Shown in pieces: positions 25,217-35,294 of a stretch of DNA of 64,000 bases; positions within the stretch are counted from its first letter, which is position 1, and every line of letters begins with the position of its first letter. The stretch lies in assembly GCF_027853245.1 (NCBI RefSeq), contig NZ_JAPTZM010000004.1; one strand, given 5' to 3'. Source of the DNA: Atlantibacter subterraneus (GTDB lineage: Bacteria > Pseudomonadota > Gammaproteobacteria > Enterobacterales > Enterobacteriaceae). A model generated the notes under the pieces. That model did not search any database, was not told the origin of the DNA, and was given only the letters and a program-made list of their open reading frames with translations. The position numbers were made by a program, and so were the translations under genes.

Positions 25217-27595
25217 TTATTTACGCAGTTCAGCCAGGCTCAGCCAGGTCTGCACCACCGTATCCGGGTTCAGGGAGAGGCTGTCGATGCCCTCTTCCAT
25301 CAGCCAGGCAGCGAAATCTTCATGGTCGGACGGACCCTGACCGCAAATGCCCACGTATTTCCCCTGTTTTTTCGCGGCGCGGATCGCCATGGAAAGCAGC
25401 GCTTTCACCGCGTCGTTACGCTCGTCGAACAGTTCAGATACCACGCCGGAATCGCGATCCAGGCCGAGCGCCAACTGGGTCATATCGTTGGAGCCGATAG
25501 AGAAGCCGTCGAAGTATTCGAGGAACTGCTCCGCCAGCAGGGCATTGGACGGGATTTCGCACATCATGATGACTTTCAGCCCGTTCTCGCCGCGCTTCAG
25601 CCCCTGACGCTCCAGCTCTTCCACCACCGCTTTGGCCTGGTCAACGGTACGCACAAACGGCACCATCACTTCTACGTTAGTGAGGCCCATCTCGTTACGC
25701 ACCCGCTTAACGGCTTCACACTCCAGCGCGAAGCAGTCGCGGAAGCTGTCGGAGACATAGCGTCCCGCGCCACGGAAGCCCAGCATCGGGTTCTCTTCAT
25801 GCGGCTCGTAGCGCTCACCGCCTACCAGGTTGGCATATTCGTTGGATTTAAAGTCAGACATCCGCACGATCACGCGTTTCGGGTAGAACGCCGCGCCCAG
25901 GGTAGCGATGCCTTCGGTCAGACGGCCAATATAAAACTCCACCGGCGAGTCATAACCTTTCATCATCTCCTTGATCTCTTTTTGCAGCCCAGGCTCCTGC
26001 TGGTCAAACTCCAGCAGCGCGCGCGGATGCACGCCGATCATCCGGTTGATGATGAATTCAAGACGCGCCAGGCCAACGCCTTCGTTCGGCAGGCAGGCGA
26101 AGTCAAACGCGCGGTCAGGGTTGCCGACGTTCATCATCACCTTCAGCGGCAGGTCCGGCATGGTATCGACGCTGGAGCTTTTCACGCTGAAGTCGAGCAG
26201 CTCGGCGTAGACGTAGCCGGTGTCCCCTTCGGCGCAGGAGACGGTAACGTTCTGGTCATCTTTCATGCGTTCGGTGGCGTCGCCGCAGCCGACCACCGCC
26301 GGGATGCCCAGCTCACGGGCGATAATCGCCGCGTGGCAGGTACGGCCCCCGCGGTTGGTCACGATGGCCGCCGCCTTTTTCATGATCGGCTCCCAGTCCG
26401 GGTCGGTCATGTCGGTGACCAGCACGTCGCCCGGCTGGATGCGATTCATTTCGCTGATGTCGTGGATAACTTTCACCGCGCCGGAGCCGATGCGGTGGCC
26501 GATAGCCCGGCCTTCGGCGATGATATTGCCGTGGGCGTTCAGAGTATAACGCTCCATCACCTGGCCGCGGGAACGTACGGTTTCCGGACGCGCCTGGACA
26601 ATAAACAGCTTGCCGGTGTGGCCGTCTTTGGCCCATTCGATATCCATCGGGCGGCCATAGTGTTTCTCAATCAGCACCGCTTGCTTCGCCAGCTCCTGCA
26701 CCTCGTCATTGGTGATGCAGAAGCGGTCGCGTTGTTCCTGCGGTACGTCTTCAATTTGTACCTGCTTGCCATGCTCCTGAGTCGCAGCATAGGTCATGCG
26801 GATTTTTTTCGAGCCCATGGTACGGCGCACAATCGCCGGACGGCCCGCTTCGAGTGTCGGCTTGTGAACGTAGAATTCATCCGGGTTCACCGCGCCCTGC
26901 ACCACCATTTCGCCAAGGCCCCACGCGCCGGTGATAAACACCACCTGGTCGAAGCCGGATTCGGTATCGATGGAGAACAGCACGCCTGACGCGGCCAGGT
27001 CGGAACGCACCATGCGCTGCACGCCCGCCGACAGCGCCACGCCGCGGTGGTCGTAACCCTGATGCACGCGATAGGAGATGGCGCGGTCGTTAAACAGCGA
27101 GGCAAACACGTGCTTCACCGCCACCATCACCGCATCAATGCCCTGCACGTTCAGGAAGGTTTCCTGCTGACCGGCGAACGACGCGTCCGGCATGTCTTCC
27201 GCGGTGGCGGAGGAACGTACCGCGAAGGAGGCGTCGGCATCATCGGCGGACAGCTGGTTATAGGCATCACAAATCGCCTGTTCAAGTTCAGGCTGGAACG
27301 GGGTATCAATCACCCACTGACGGATCTGCGCCCCGGCTTTGGCCAGTTCGGATACATCATCGATGTCGGTTTTATCCAGCAACTCATAAATGCGCTGGTT
27401 AACGCCGCTTTGGTCGAGGAACTGATTAAACGCATCAGCGGTAGTAGCAAACCCGTTTGGCACGGAAACACCCACGCCGGACAGGTTTGTAATCATTTCA
27501 CCCAGGGAGGCATTTTTGCCCCCAACTCTGTCTACATCATTCATGCCGAGTTGGTTATACCAAAGCACTAGCGGTGACGAGCCATTGTTGGACAT
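25217..27595 (-). CDS. ppsA: Phosphoenolpyruvate synthase
   Basis: Gluconeogenic enzyme: pyruvate + ATP to PEP + AMP + phosphate. 792 residues, as in E. coli. N-terminal ATP-grasp domain ('GGKNASLGEM' near residue 25); central swivelling domain with the phosphorylated histidine in 'GGRTCHAAIIAREL' (about 421); C-terminal PEP/pyruvate barrel with 'CGQGPSDHEDF'. Divergent from ppsR, which controls it by phosphorylation. A Cra box in the shared upstream region fits activation by Cra. Confidence 0.98.
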   Translation of the reverse strand: MSNNGSSPLVLWYNQLGMNDVDRVGGKNASLGEMITNLSGVGVSVPNGFATTADAFNQFLDQSGVNQRIYELLDKTDIDDVSELAKAGAQIRQWVIDTPFQPELEQAICDAYNQLSADDADASFAVRSSATAEDMPDASFAGQQETFLNVQGIDAVMVAVKHVFASLFNDRAISYRVHQGYDHRGVALSAGVQRMVRSDLAASGVLFSIDTESGFDQVVFITGAWGLGEMVVQGAVNPDEFYVHKPTLEAGRPAIVRRTMGSKKIRMTYAATQEHGKQVQIEDVPQEQRDRFCITNDEVQELAKQAVLIEKHYGRPMDIEWAKDGHTGKLFIVQARPETVRSRGQVMERYTLNAHGNIIAEGRAIGHRIGSGAVKVIHDISEMNRIQPGDVLVTDMTDPDWEPIMKKAAAIVTNRGGRTCHAAIIARELGIPAVVGCGDATERMKDDQNVTVSCAEGDTGYVYAELLDFSVKSSSVDTMPDLPLKVMMNVGNPDRAFDFACLPNEGVGLARLEFIINRMIGVHPRALLEFDQQEPGLQKEIKEMMKGYDSPVEFYIGRLTEGIATLGAAFYPKRVIVRMSDFKSNEYANLVGGERYEPHEENPMLGFRGAGRYVSDSFRDCFALECEAVKRVRNEMGLTNVEVMVPFVRTVDQAKAVVEELERQGLKRGENGLKVIMMCEIPSNALLAEQFLEYFDGFSIGSNDMTQLALGLDRDSGVVSELFDERNDAVKALLSMAIRAAKKQGKYVGICGQGPSDHEDFAAWLMEEGIDSLSLNPDTVVQTWLSLAELRK

Positions 27596-27931
27596 CGAAA
27601 CAATCCTTTTGTGATATTTGATAGGGGTAAATAAATATCTGACGACGCATTAAGCCTGGCATATTTAGCCGGTCGGGAAAAACGGTGAATCGTTCAAGCA
27701 AATTAAAAAATGTTCATCACAATGTGCAAACGCTCAAAAATCTAACTTATTGATTAGAAACAGGTCATTAATATACCCATGGTTTAAAAGGAAATATCGA
27801 AAAATGAAATCCGCTTTTCATAATAAATAAAAACACCATTTCATTTTTAAAAAATGAGAGGATCGCTATGTCTGAATAGCAAGATTTAAATTATCCTTTA
27901 AGGATATTCCCAATTTCATCAGGACGTTATT
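27596..27931. other. Divergent control region ppsA-ppsR
   Basis: 336 bp, very AT-rich, holding both promoters and a Cra box (27685-27699). No small gene stands out. Confidence 0.6.
27685..27699. promoter_or_regulatory. Cra box of ppsA
   Basis: GTGAATCGTTCAAGC matches the Cra consensus (TGAATCGnTTCA type) and lies about 90 bp upstream of ppsA, which Cra activates in E. coli. Confidence 0.75.
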
Positions 27932-28765
27932 ATGGACAGCAGTGTCGATCGCCACGTGTTTTATATTTCCGACGGAACGGCAATTACCGCCGAAGTGCTG
28001 GGCCATGCGGTGATGTCGCAGTTCCCGGTGTCTATTAACAGTATCACCCTGCCGTTTGTTGAAAACGAAAGCCGCGCCAAAGCGGTAAAAGAGCAGATCG
28101 ACGCGATTTATCAGCAGACCGGCGTGCGTCCGCTGGTGTTTTATTCGATTGTGATGCCGGATATTCGCGCCATCATTCTGCAAAGCGAAGGCTTCTGTCA
28201 GGACATCGTCCAGGCGCTGGTGGCCCCGCTGCAACAGGAGATGAAACTCGATCCTACGCCCATCGCCCACCGCACCCACGGCCTGAATGCCGCTAACCTG
28301 AATAAATACGACGCGCGTATCGCCGCCATTGATTACACCCTGGCGCATGATGACGGTATTTCGATGCGCAACCTCGATCAGGCACAGGTGATATTGCTGG
28401 GCGTATCGCGCTGCGGTAAAACCCCCACCAGTTTGTATCTGGCGATGCAGTTTGGCATCCGCGCCGCCAACTACCCCTTTATTGCCGACGATATGGATAA
28501 TCTTAACCTTCCCGCGGCGTTAAAACCGCTCCAGCACAAGCTGTTCGGCCTGACGATTAACCCGGAACGCCTGGCGGCCATTCGTGAAGAGCGCCGCGAA
28601 AACAGCCGCTACGCCTCAATGCGTCAGTGCCGGATGGAAGTGGCGGAAGTAGAAGCCCTGTACCGTAAGCACCAAATCCCGTATCTCAACAGTACTAACT
28701 ATTCGGTGGAAGAGCTGGCGACAAAACTGTTGGATATCATGGGGCTCAATCGCCGTATGTACTAA
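27932..28765 (+). CDS. ppsR: PpsR (YdiA), PEP synthase regulatory kinase/phosphorylase
   Basis: Bifunctional DUF299 enzyme: ADP-dependent phosphorylation inactivates PpsA, and phosphate-dependent removal reactivates it. 277 residues. P-loop 'GVSRCGKTPTSLYLA' (about 152-166). Starts MDSSVDRHVFYISDGTAITA after an 'aggacgttatt' site. The TrpR operator of the downstream gene aroH overlaps its stop codon. Confidence 0.96.
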   Translation: MDSSVDRHVFYISDGTAITAEVLGHAVMSQFPVSINSITLPFVENESRAKAVKEQIDAIYQQTGVRPLVFYSIVMPDIRAIILQSEGFCQDIVQALVAPLQQEMKLDPTPIAHRTHGLNAANLNKYDARIAAIDYTLAHDDGISMRNLDQAQVILLGVSRCGKTPTSLYLAMQFGIRAANYPFIADDMDNLNLPAALKPLQHKLFGLTINPERLAAIREERRENSRYASMRQCRMEVAEVEALYRKHQIPYLNSTNYSVEELATKLLDIMGLNRRMY

Positions 28766-28776
28766 TTTACTAGTAC
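28759..28776 (+). promoter_or_regulatory. TrpR operator of aroH
   Basis: GTACTAATTTACTAGTAC is an almost perfect dyad matching the trp operator consensus GTACTAGTTAACTAGTAC. It overlaps the last codons of ppsR and controls aroH. Confidence 0.88.
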
Positions 28777-28919
28777 AAAAGCGCGTTTTTCTGTGTTAGG
28801 GTGTCGCGCATTGTGGCCCATCGCAGCCGCTTATCTTGAAATCAATCAGGATTGGTTTATTGTGATGCCCATCACTTCCCGGTACTGAAGCCGTTGAAGC
28901 ACAAAATTTTGAGACACCC

Positions 28920-29966
28920 ATGAATAAAACTGACGAACTCCGCACGGCGCGGATCGATTCGCTGGTGACGCCAGCCGAACTCGCCCAGCGCTACCCCGTT
29001 TCTGCCAGCGTCGCTGAACACGTCATCGCCTCACGCCGTCGCATCGAGAAAATTTTAAACGGCGACGATAAGCGCCTGCTGGTGATTATTGGCCCCTGCT
29101 CAATCCACGATGTCGACGCCGCCATGGATTACGCGGCGCGTTTACAGACTTTGCGCGAGAAATACCAGTCGCGGCTGGAAATCGTAATGCGCACCTATTT
29201 CGAGAAACCGCGCACCGTGGTGGGCTGGAAAGGCCTGATTTCTGACCCCGATCTCAACGGCAGCTACCGCGTCAATCACGGTATTGAGCAGGCGCGCCGT
29301 CTGCTGCTGCGCGTTAACGAGCTGGGCGTGCCCACCGCCACCGAGTTTCTCGATATGGTGATCGGCCAGTTTATTGCCGACGTGATCAGCTGGGGGGCGA
29401 TTGGCGCGCGCACCACCGAAAGCCAGATCCACCGTGAAATGGCCTCGGCGCTCTCCTGCCCGGTCGGCTTTAAAAACGGCACCGACGGCAACACACGCAT
29501 CGCTGTGGACGCCATCCGCGCCGCCCGCGCCAGCCATATGTTCCTGTCGCCGGATAAGCATGGCCAGATGACCATCTACCAGACCAGCGGCAACCCTTAC
29601 GGACATATCATCATGCGCGGTGGGAAACAGCCTAACTATCACGCCGGGGATCTCAACGCCGCCTGCGACGCGCTGCGCCAGTTCGATCTCCCGGAGCATC
29701 TGGTGGTGGATTTCAGCCACGGCAACTGCCAGAAGCAGCACCGCCGCCAGCTGGATGTGTGTGAAGAAATTTGCGCGCAAATCCGCAGCGGCTCCCGCGC
29801 CATTGCTGGGGTGATGGTGGAAAGCTTTATTGAAGAAGGCAACCAGCCCATCACGACCGGCAAGCCGCTGGTGTATGGTCAGTCGATTACCGACCCGTGC
29901 CTCGGCTGGGACGACAGTGAAACGCTGCTCGCAATGCTTAACGACGCGGTAGCAAGCCGCTTCTGA
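28920..29966 (+). CDS. aroH: DAHP synthase, tryptophan-sensitive
   Basis: First step of the shikimate pathway: PEP + erythrose 4-phosphate to DAHP. 348 residues. Starts MNKTDELRTARIDSL; class I DAHP synthase motifs 'LVIIGPCSIHD' (about 59), 'KPRTVVGWKGLI' and 'SHGNCQKQH' are present. Assigned to the Trp-sensitive isozyme by the TrpR operator, and by its place after ppsR as in E. coli. A terminator follows. Confidence 0.96.
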   Translation: MNKTDELRTARIDSLVTPAELAQRYPVSASVAEHVIASRRRIEKILNGDDKRLLVIIGPCSIHDVDAAMDYAARLQTLREKYQSRLEIVMRTYFEKPRTVVGWKGLISDPDLNGSYRVNHGIEQARRLLLRVNELGVPTATEFLDMVIGQFIADVISWGAIGARTTESQIHREMASALSCPVGFKNGTDGNTRIAVDAIRAARASHMFLSPDKHGQMTIYQTSGNPYGHIIMRGGKQPNYHAGDLNAACDALRQFDLPEHLVVDFSHGNCQKQHRRQLDVCEEICAQIRSGSRAIAGVMVESFIEEGNQPITTGKPLVYGQSITDPCLGWDDSETLLAMLNDAVASRF

Positions 29967-29976
29967 ATTCCTGCAC

Positions 29977-30001
29977 TGCCCTCGTCCGAGGGCATTTTTT
30001 T
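29977..30001 (+). terminator. Rho-independent terminator after aroH
   Basis: TGCCCTCG / CGAGGGCA stem with a 2-base loop followed by seven T. Confidence 0.93.
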
Positions 30002-30146
30002 GTCTATCGCTTGCCGCTGCAAAATATATCCACCGCCTAACCGGATGATCCGTATAAATTTTGCGGGATTAACGCGCGTTTTCGGTAAAAATTGATTTCT
30101 TCACAATTTTCTCACAAATAACGCTTGCCGCTCCGATGCTGATTAT

Positions 30147-30166
30147 TGATAATGATTCTTATTGTT
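30147..30166 (+). promoter_or_regulatory. Fur box of the haem uptake locus
   Basis: TGATAATGATTCTTATTG fits the Fur consensus GATAATGATAATCATTATC, with overlapping 7-1-7 units. It lies about 30-45 bp before hemP. Confidence 0.8.
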
Positions 30167-30191
30167 ACCTTTATTGTCATTTTTAAATAAT

Positions 30192-30380
30192 ATGATGCAG
30201 ATTGAGAAAGCCCCCGGCTCCGGCATTACGCCGAAAAACGCCGCAGACAACGCGACCGCGCCACGCCAGATCGACAGCAAAACCCTGCTCGGCCCGGACG
30301 GGCGCATCACTATCGTGCATGACGGCCAACACTATCTGCTACGACAAACTCAGGCCGGAAAACTCATTCTGACCAAATAA
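30192..30380 (+). CDS. hemP: HemP (YdiE), small haem-uptake protein
   Basis: 62-residue HemP family protein; the family is found at the head of haem uptake operons and in some bacteria acts in regulating them. Conserved C-terminus 'LLGPDGRITIVHDGQHYLLR' then QTQAGKLILTK, the HemP signature (beta-rich). The start is taken at the ATG at 30192; a second ATG follows at once, and an earlier ATG at 30162 would lie inside the Fur box. No clear ribosome site. First gene of the locus. Confidence 0.85.
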   Translation: MMQIEKAPGSGITPKNAADNATAPRQIDSKTLLGPDGRITIVHDGQHYLLRQTQAGKLILTK

Positions 30381-30450
30381 CACCCCACGCCCGCCACCCA
30401 GGTTATCCCAGGCAGCCAGCGCTTTCATTTTTTCTCTATGGAGAGTTGCT

Positions 30451-32439
30451 ATGCCTTACCTGCACACCGCTGGCCCGCGCCTGTCCGCGCTGGCCCTGTT
30501 GGTCCTCGGCGCAATGCCTGCCGCTTCACTGGCGGCGGCACAGGAACAGATGACCGTCACCGCTACCGGCAATGAACGCAGCACCTTTGAAGCGCCGATG
30601 ATGGTCAGCGTAATCGACGCCGATACCCCCACCGGCCAGACCGCCTCTTCCGCCGCCGATCTGCTGCGTAAAGTGCCGGGCATTACGCTGGACGGCTCAG
30701 GCCGCACCAACGGCCAGGATATTAATCTGCGCGGCTACGACCGCCGCGGCGTACTGGTGCTGGTGGACGGCGTTCGTCAGGGCACCGACACCGGTCACCT
30801 GAACAGCACCTTTATCGACCCGGCGCTGGTGAAGCGTATTGAAGTGGTACGCGGCCCGGCGGCACAGCTGTACGGCAGCGGCGCGTTGGGCGGCGTGGTC
30901 TCCTTTGAAACCAAAGACGCCAGCGACCTGCTGTTTGACGGCCAGAACAGCGGCTACCGGGTATTCGGCACCGGCGCAACCGGCGATCGCAGCATCGGCA
31001 TGGGTGCCAGCGCCTTTGGCCGCACCGACGATGTAGACGGCGTTGTGGCCTGGTCCAGCCGCGATCGCGGCGATATCCGCCAGAGCGACGGGCAAAGCGC
31101 GCCGAATGACGAAAGCATCAACAATATGCTGGCGAAAGGCACATGGAAAATTGACACCGACCAGGCGCTTTCCGGCTCGCTGCGTTATTACAACAACAGC
31201 GCTCAGGAGCCGGTAAACCCACAAACTGCGGGCGCAATCACCACCAGCAATCCGCTCACCGACCGCTCGACCATTCAGCGCGATGCCCAACTGGGCTATC
31301 ACCTTAATCCGCAGGGCAACGACTGGCTGGATGCTGACGCCACGGTTTACTGGTCGGAAGCGCGGATCAACGCCGAGAATCAGGACAATACCAACCCGTT
31401 CCGCAAACAGACCACCAAAGGCGGCAAGCTGGAGAACCGCTCGCGCCTGTTCACCGGCAGCGTCGCCAGCCATTTGCTGACATACGGCGGTGAGTATTAC
31501 CGTCAGGAGCAGCGTCCGGGCGGCGCAACCACCGGATTCCCGCAGGCCAATATCGATTTCAGCTCCGGCTGGCTGCAAGATGAAATGACCCTGCGCGATC
31601 TGCCGGTCTCCCTGCTGGCAGGCACCCGCTACGATAATTACCAGGGCAGCAGCGAAGGCTACGAGGATGTGAATGCCGATAAATGGTCATCCCGCGCCGG
31701 GCTGTCCATCACGCCGACCGACTGGCTGATGCTGTTCGGCTCCTATGCCCAGGCGTTCCGTGCGCCCACGATGGGCGAGATGTACAACGACGATCTGCAC
31801 TTCGCCATCGGACGGTTCTACAGCAACTACTGGGTGCCGAACCCGAATCTGCGACCAGAAACCAACGAAACCCAGGAGTACGGCTTCGGCTTGCGCTTTA
31901 ACGATCTGATGCTCGGTAACGATCAGCTGGAATTTAAAGCCAGCTATTTTGATACCCGCGCCAAAGACTATATCTCCACTACCGTGGATTTCGCCCGGGC
32001 GACCACCATGTCGTATAACGTACCGAACGCCAAAATTTGGGGTTGGGACGTGATGGCGAAATACAGCGCCGATCTGTTCAGCCTGGACGTGGCCTATAAC
32101 CGCACCCGGGGTAAAGACAGCGATACCGGTGAGTGGATCTCCAGCCTCAACCCGGATACCGTCACCACGCAGCTGGACATTCCGGTGGCGCAGAGCGGCT
32201 TCTCCGTGGGCTGGGTCGGCACCTTCGCCGATCGTTCTGACCATATCAGCAGCAGCTACAGCGAGCAGGCGGGCTATGGCGTGAATGACTTTTACATCAG
32301 CTATCACGGCCAGCAGCAGCTACGCGGTTTAACCACCACGCTGGTGCTGGGCAACGCCTTTGATAAAGAGTACTGGTCGCCGCAGGGCATCCCTCAGGAT
32401 GGCCGTAACGGCAAAGTGTTTGTTAGCTATCAGTGGTAA
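30451..32439 (+). CDS. hemR: HemR, TonB-dependent haem receptor
   Basis: Outer-membrane receptor importing haem with TonB energy, 662 residues. Signal peptide about 1-29, TonB box 'EQMTVTATG' at about 32, plug domain about 45-150 with 'NLRGYDRRGVLVLVDGVRQG', then the 22-strand barrel ending in W (FVSYQW). The haem-receptor signature is clear: FRAP ('AFRAPTMGEMYND'), a histidine ('DLHF'), and NPNL ('VPNPNLRPETNET') around residues 430-475. Strong start with 'tatggagagttgct'. Confidence 0.95.
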   Translation: MPYLHTAGPRLSALALLVLGAMPAASLAAAQEQMTVTATGNERSTFEAPMMVSVIDADTPTGQTASSAADLLRKVPGITLDGSGRTNGQDINLRGYDRRGVLVLVDGVRQGTDTGHLNSTFIDPALVKRIEVVRGPAAQLYGSGALGGVVSFETKDASDLLFDGQNSGYRVFGTGATGDRSIGMGASAFGRTDDVDGVVAWSSRDRGDIRQSDGQSAPNDESINNMLAKGTWKIDTDQALSGSLRYYNNSAQEPVNPQTAGAITTSNPLTDRSTIQRDAQLGYHLNPQGNDWLDADATVYWSEARINAENQDNTNPFRKQTTKGGKLENRSRLFTGSVASHLLTYGGEYYRQEQRPGGATTGFPQANIDFSSGWLQDEMTLRDLPVSLLAGTRYDNYQGSSEGYEDVNADKWSSRAGLSITPTDWLMLFGSYAQAFRAPTMGEMYNDDLHFAIGRFYSNYWVPNPNLRPETNETQEYGFGLRFNDLMLGNDQLEFKASYFDTRAKDYISTTVDFARATTMSYNVPNAKIWGWDVMAKYSADLFSLDVAYNRTRGKDSDTGEWISSLNPDTVTTQLDIPVAQSGFSVGWVGTFADRSDHISSSYSEQAGYGVNDFYISYHGQQQLRGLTTTLVLGNAFDKEYWSPQGIPQDGRNGKVFVSYQW

Positions 32440-32461
32440 CACCCATTATAAGGAAAACAAG

Positions 32462-33493
32462 ATGAGCCACCTGCACCAAACCTGGCTGACGTTAAAAGCC
32501 GAAAACCCGCAAAAATATGCCCGCGATATCGCCGCGATGATGAATATCAGCGAAGCGGAGCTGACCCATGCCCGCGTCGGCCATGACGCCTGGCGCTTAC
32601 AGGGCGAAATCCGCAGTATCCTGCACGCGCTGGAAAACGTCGGTGAAACCAAATGCATTTGTCGCAATGAGTATGCGGTCCATGAACAGGTGGGCCGCTT
32701 TGAAAACCAGCATCTGCAAGGCCATGCCGGGCTGGTGCTGAACCCACGCGCTCTGGACTTGCGTCTGTTCCTCAACCAGTGGGCGTTTGCCTTCCATATC
32801 CGCGAGGCCACTAAACACGGCGAGCGTCAGAGCATTCAGTTCTTCGATTATCAGGGCGACGCCTTGCTGAAGGTGTACACCACCGATAACACCGACTTTG
32901 ACGCCTGGGCCGAAGTGCTGGCGCGGTTTATCCACGCCGATAACCCCATGCTTGATCTTCAACCCGCCGCCGGCCAGCCGGAAACCGTTGAGGCGGATGC
33001 CGCTGCGGTGGAGCAGGAATGGCGCGCCATGACCGACGTGCATCAGTTCTTTATGCTGCTGAAGCGTCATAACCTCAGCCGTCAGCAGGCGTTCCGCCTG
33101 GTGAGCGACGATCTGGCCTGCCAGGTCGATACTCAGGCGCTGAGCCAGCTGTTGAATATGGCTCATGACGACGGCAACGAAATTATGATTTTCGTCGGCA
33201 ACCGCGGCTGCGTGCAGATCTTTACCGGCGCGATTGAAAAAGTGCTGCCGATGCATAACTGGATCAACATCTTCAACAAGAACTTTACCCTGCATCTTCA
33301 GGGCGACCAGATTGCTGAAGCCTGGGTAACCCGGAAACCGGGTTCCGACGGCCACGTCACCAGCCTGGAGTTGTTCGCCGCCGACGGCACGCAAATCGCC
33401 CAGCTGTACGGCCAGCGCACCGAAGGTAACCCGGAACAGACCCAGTGGCGCAGCCAGATCGAAGCCCTGTGCCAGAAAGGGCTTGCCGCATGA
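32462..33493 (+). CDS. hemS: HemS, cytoplasmic haem-binding/degrading factor
   Basis: Receives haem in the cytoplasm and hands it on or breaks it down; HemS/HmuS/ChuS family. 343 residues with the two pseudo-repeats of the fold (about 1-165 and 175-340). Starts MSHLHQTWLTLKAENP after 'aaggaaaacaag'. The family's first-half axial histidine region 'LNPRALDLRLFLNQW' is visible. 22 bp after hemR; stop overlaps hemT. Confidence 0.94.
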   Translation: MSHLHQTWLTLKAENPQKYARDIAAMMNISEAELTHARVGHDAWRLQGEIRSILHALENVGETKCICRNEYAVHEQVGRFENQHLQGHAGLVLNPRALDLRLFLNQWAFAFHIREATKHGERQSIQFFDYQGDALLKVYTTDNTDFDAWAEVLARFIHADNPMLDLQPAAGQPETVEADAAAVEQEWRAMTDVHQFFMLLKRHNLSRQQAFRLVSDDLACQVDTQALSQLLNMAHDDGNEIMIFVGNRGCVQIFTGAIEKVLPMHNWINIFNKNFTLHLQGDQIAEAWVTRKPGSDGHVTSLELFAADGTQIAQLYGQRTEGNPEQTQWRSQIEALCQKGLAA

Positions 33494-34308
33494 AAGCCTG
33501 GCTGTTGGGTTTACTCGCCCTCCCCTGGCTGGCAATGGGCGCAGAGCAGCGGCTGATTACCATCGGTGGCGACGTGACCGAAATCGTCTATGCCCTCGAC
33601 GGGCAGCAGCATCTGGTGGCGCGCGACAGCACCAGCCTGTCGCCGGAAGCGGCGACCACACTGCCGGATATCGGCTATATGCGCCAGCTCAATGCCGAAG
33701 GGATCCTGGCGCTGCGTCCGACGTTAATCCTCGCCAGCAGCCAGGCGAAGCCGTCGCTGGCGCTGGAGCAGGTGGCAAACAGCGGCGCTAAGGTTGTGAC
33801 CATTCCGGCGGACAATAGCCTGCAGGGCATCGACGCGAAAATCAGCGCCGTGGCCGCCGCGCTCCATAAAGAGCCGCAAGGCCGCGCCCTGCAACAGCGG
33901 TTAACCACCGCGCTGAGCGCTATTCCCAGCCAGCCGCTGGATAAAAAAGTGCTGTTTATCATGAGCCACGGTGGGATGAGCACCATGGCGGCGGGCCAGC
34001 AAACCGCCGCCGATGCCGCCATTAATGCCGCCGGGCTGCGCAACGCCATGCAGGGCTTTACCCGCTATCAGCCGCTCTCCCAGGAAGGGGTGATTGCCAG
34101 CGCGCCGGATCTGGTGCTGGTGACCCGCGACGGTATCCGCACGCTGGGCGGCGAGGAGCAACTCTGGGCGTTGCCCGGGCTTGCCCATACCCCAGCCGGG
34201 AAACAGCGCCAGCTGATGGTGGTGGATGATATGGCGCTGCTCGGCTTCGGCATTCGCACTCCGCAGGCAATTGCCGAGCTGCGCCAGCGCGCGGAAACCC
34301 TGCCGTGA
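33490..34308 (+). CDS. hemT: HemT, periplasmic haem-binding protein
   Basis: Periplasmic substrate-binding protein of the haem ABC transporter (TroA-like fold), 272 residues. Signal peptide about 1-18 (MKAWLLGLLALPWLAMGA), then 'RLITIGGDVTEIVYALDGQQ', typical of HmuT/ShuT. The ATG at 33490 overlaps the hemS stop (ATGA), so the earlier ATG at 33445 is rejected. Confidence 0.94.
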   Translation: MKAWLLGLLALPWLAMGAEQRLITIGGDVTEIVYALDGQQHLVARDSTSLSPEAATTLPDIGYMRQLNAEGILALRPTLILASSQAKPSLALEQVANSGAKVVTIPADNSLQGIDAKISAVAAALHKEPQGRALQQRLTTALSAIPSQPLDKKVLFIMSHGGMSTMAAGQQTAADAAINAAGLRNAMQGFTRYQPLSQEGVIASAPDLVLVTRDGIRTLGGEEQLWALPGLAHTPAGKQRQLMVVDDMALLGFGIRTPQAIAELRQRAETLP

Positions 34309-35294
34309 CGGCACGCCGCGCCATGCTGGCCATGATGCTGGGGCTGATCGCGCTTTCGCTGCTGGCCGCCAGCCTGGGTGCCATGCGCCTGCCGCTCAGC
34401 ATCCTGTGGAGCAATGGCGACGGCTGGCTGCGGGAAATCTGGTGGACTATTCGCCTGCCGCGTGTGCTGCTGGCGTCGCTGATTGGCGCGGCGCTGGCGC
34501 TTTCCGGCTGCGTGATGCAGGGGCTGTTTCGCAATCCGCTGGCCGACCCGGGTTTGCTCGGGATCAGCAGCGGCGCGGCGCTGGCGGTCGGGTTTTACGT
34601 GGTGCTGCCGTTTAGCCTGACGGGATTTTTGGTGCTCTACGCGCCGATGATCGCCGCGTTTATCGGCAGCCTGGCGGTTACGGCGGCGATTTTTGTGCTC
34701 AGCCAGCGCCACGATAACACCCTGTCGCGCCTGCTGCTGGTGGGGATTGCCATCAACGCCCTGTGCGGCGCGGCGGTGGGCGTGCTTTCCTGGTTAAGCA
34801 ACGACGCCCAGCTGCGCCAGCTGTCGCTGTGGGGCATGGGCAGCCTCGCGCAGGCGCAGTGGTCAACCCTGCTGGCGGCGGCCTCATTAACGCTCCCCGC
34901 GTCACTGCTGATCTGGCGGCTGGCGCGGCGGCTTAACCTGCTGCAGCTCGGCGATGAAGAGGCCCACTATCTGGGCGTCGATGTCCAGCGCACCCAGCGC
35001 CAGCTGCTGATCCTTAGCGCGCTGCTGGTGGCGGGTGCGGTGGCGATCAGCGGCGTGATTGGGTTTATTGGTCTGGTGGTGCCGCATCTGGTGCGGCTGT
35101 GGCTGGGTTCCGATCACCGGGCGCTGGTGCCTGGCTCGATGCTGGCGGGGGCCATGCTGCTACTGTGCGCTGATACCCTGGCGCGCACGCTGGTGGCGCC
35201 GGCGGAAATGCCGGTGGGCCTGCTGACCAGTTTGCTGGGCGGCCCGTGGTTTTTGTGGATGATTTTCCGTCGCCGGGGAGGCGTGGATGGATAA
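34305..35294 (+). CDS. hemU: HemU, haem ABC transporter permease
   Basis: FecCD/BtuC-family permease with about ten helices, 329 residues. Start GTG at 34305 overlaps the hemT stop (GTGA); an ATG six codons in is the alternative. Family features 'LRLPRVLLASLIGAALALSG' (here IRLPRVLLAS...), 'NPLADPGLLGISSGAALAVG' and 'GFIGLVVPHLVRLWLG' are plain. Overlaps hemV by 8 bp. Confidence 0.95.
   Translation: MTARRAMLAMMLGLIALSLLAASLGAMRLPLSILWSNGDGWLREIWWTIRLPRVLLASLIGAALALSGCVMQGLFRNPLADPGLLGISSGAALAVGFYVVLPFSLTGFLVLYAPMIAAFIGSLAVTAAIFVLSQRHDNTLSRLLLVGIAINALCGAAVGVLSWLSNDAQLRQLSLWGMGSLAQAQWSTLLAAASLTLPASLLIWRLARRLNLLQLGDEEAHYLGVDVQRTQRQLLILSALLVAGAVAISGVIGFIGLVVPHLVRLWLGSDHRALVPGSMLAGAMLLLCADTLARTLVAPAEMPVGLLTSLLGGPWFLWMIFRRRGGVDG

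Noticed and set aside
25322..26989. 555-codon open frame opposite ppsA
   Set aside because: Antisense shadow; ppsA on the other strand is conserved over its whole length.
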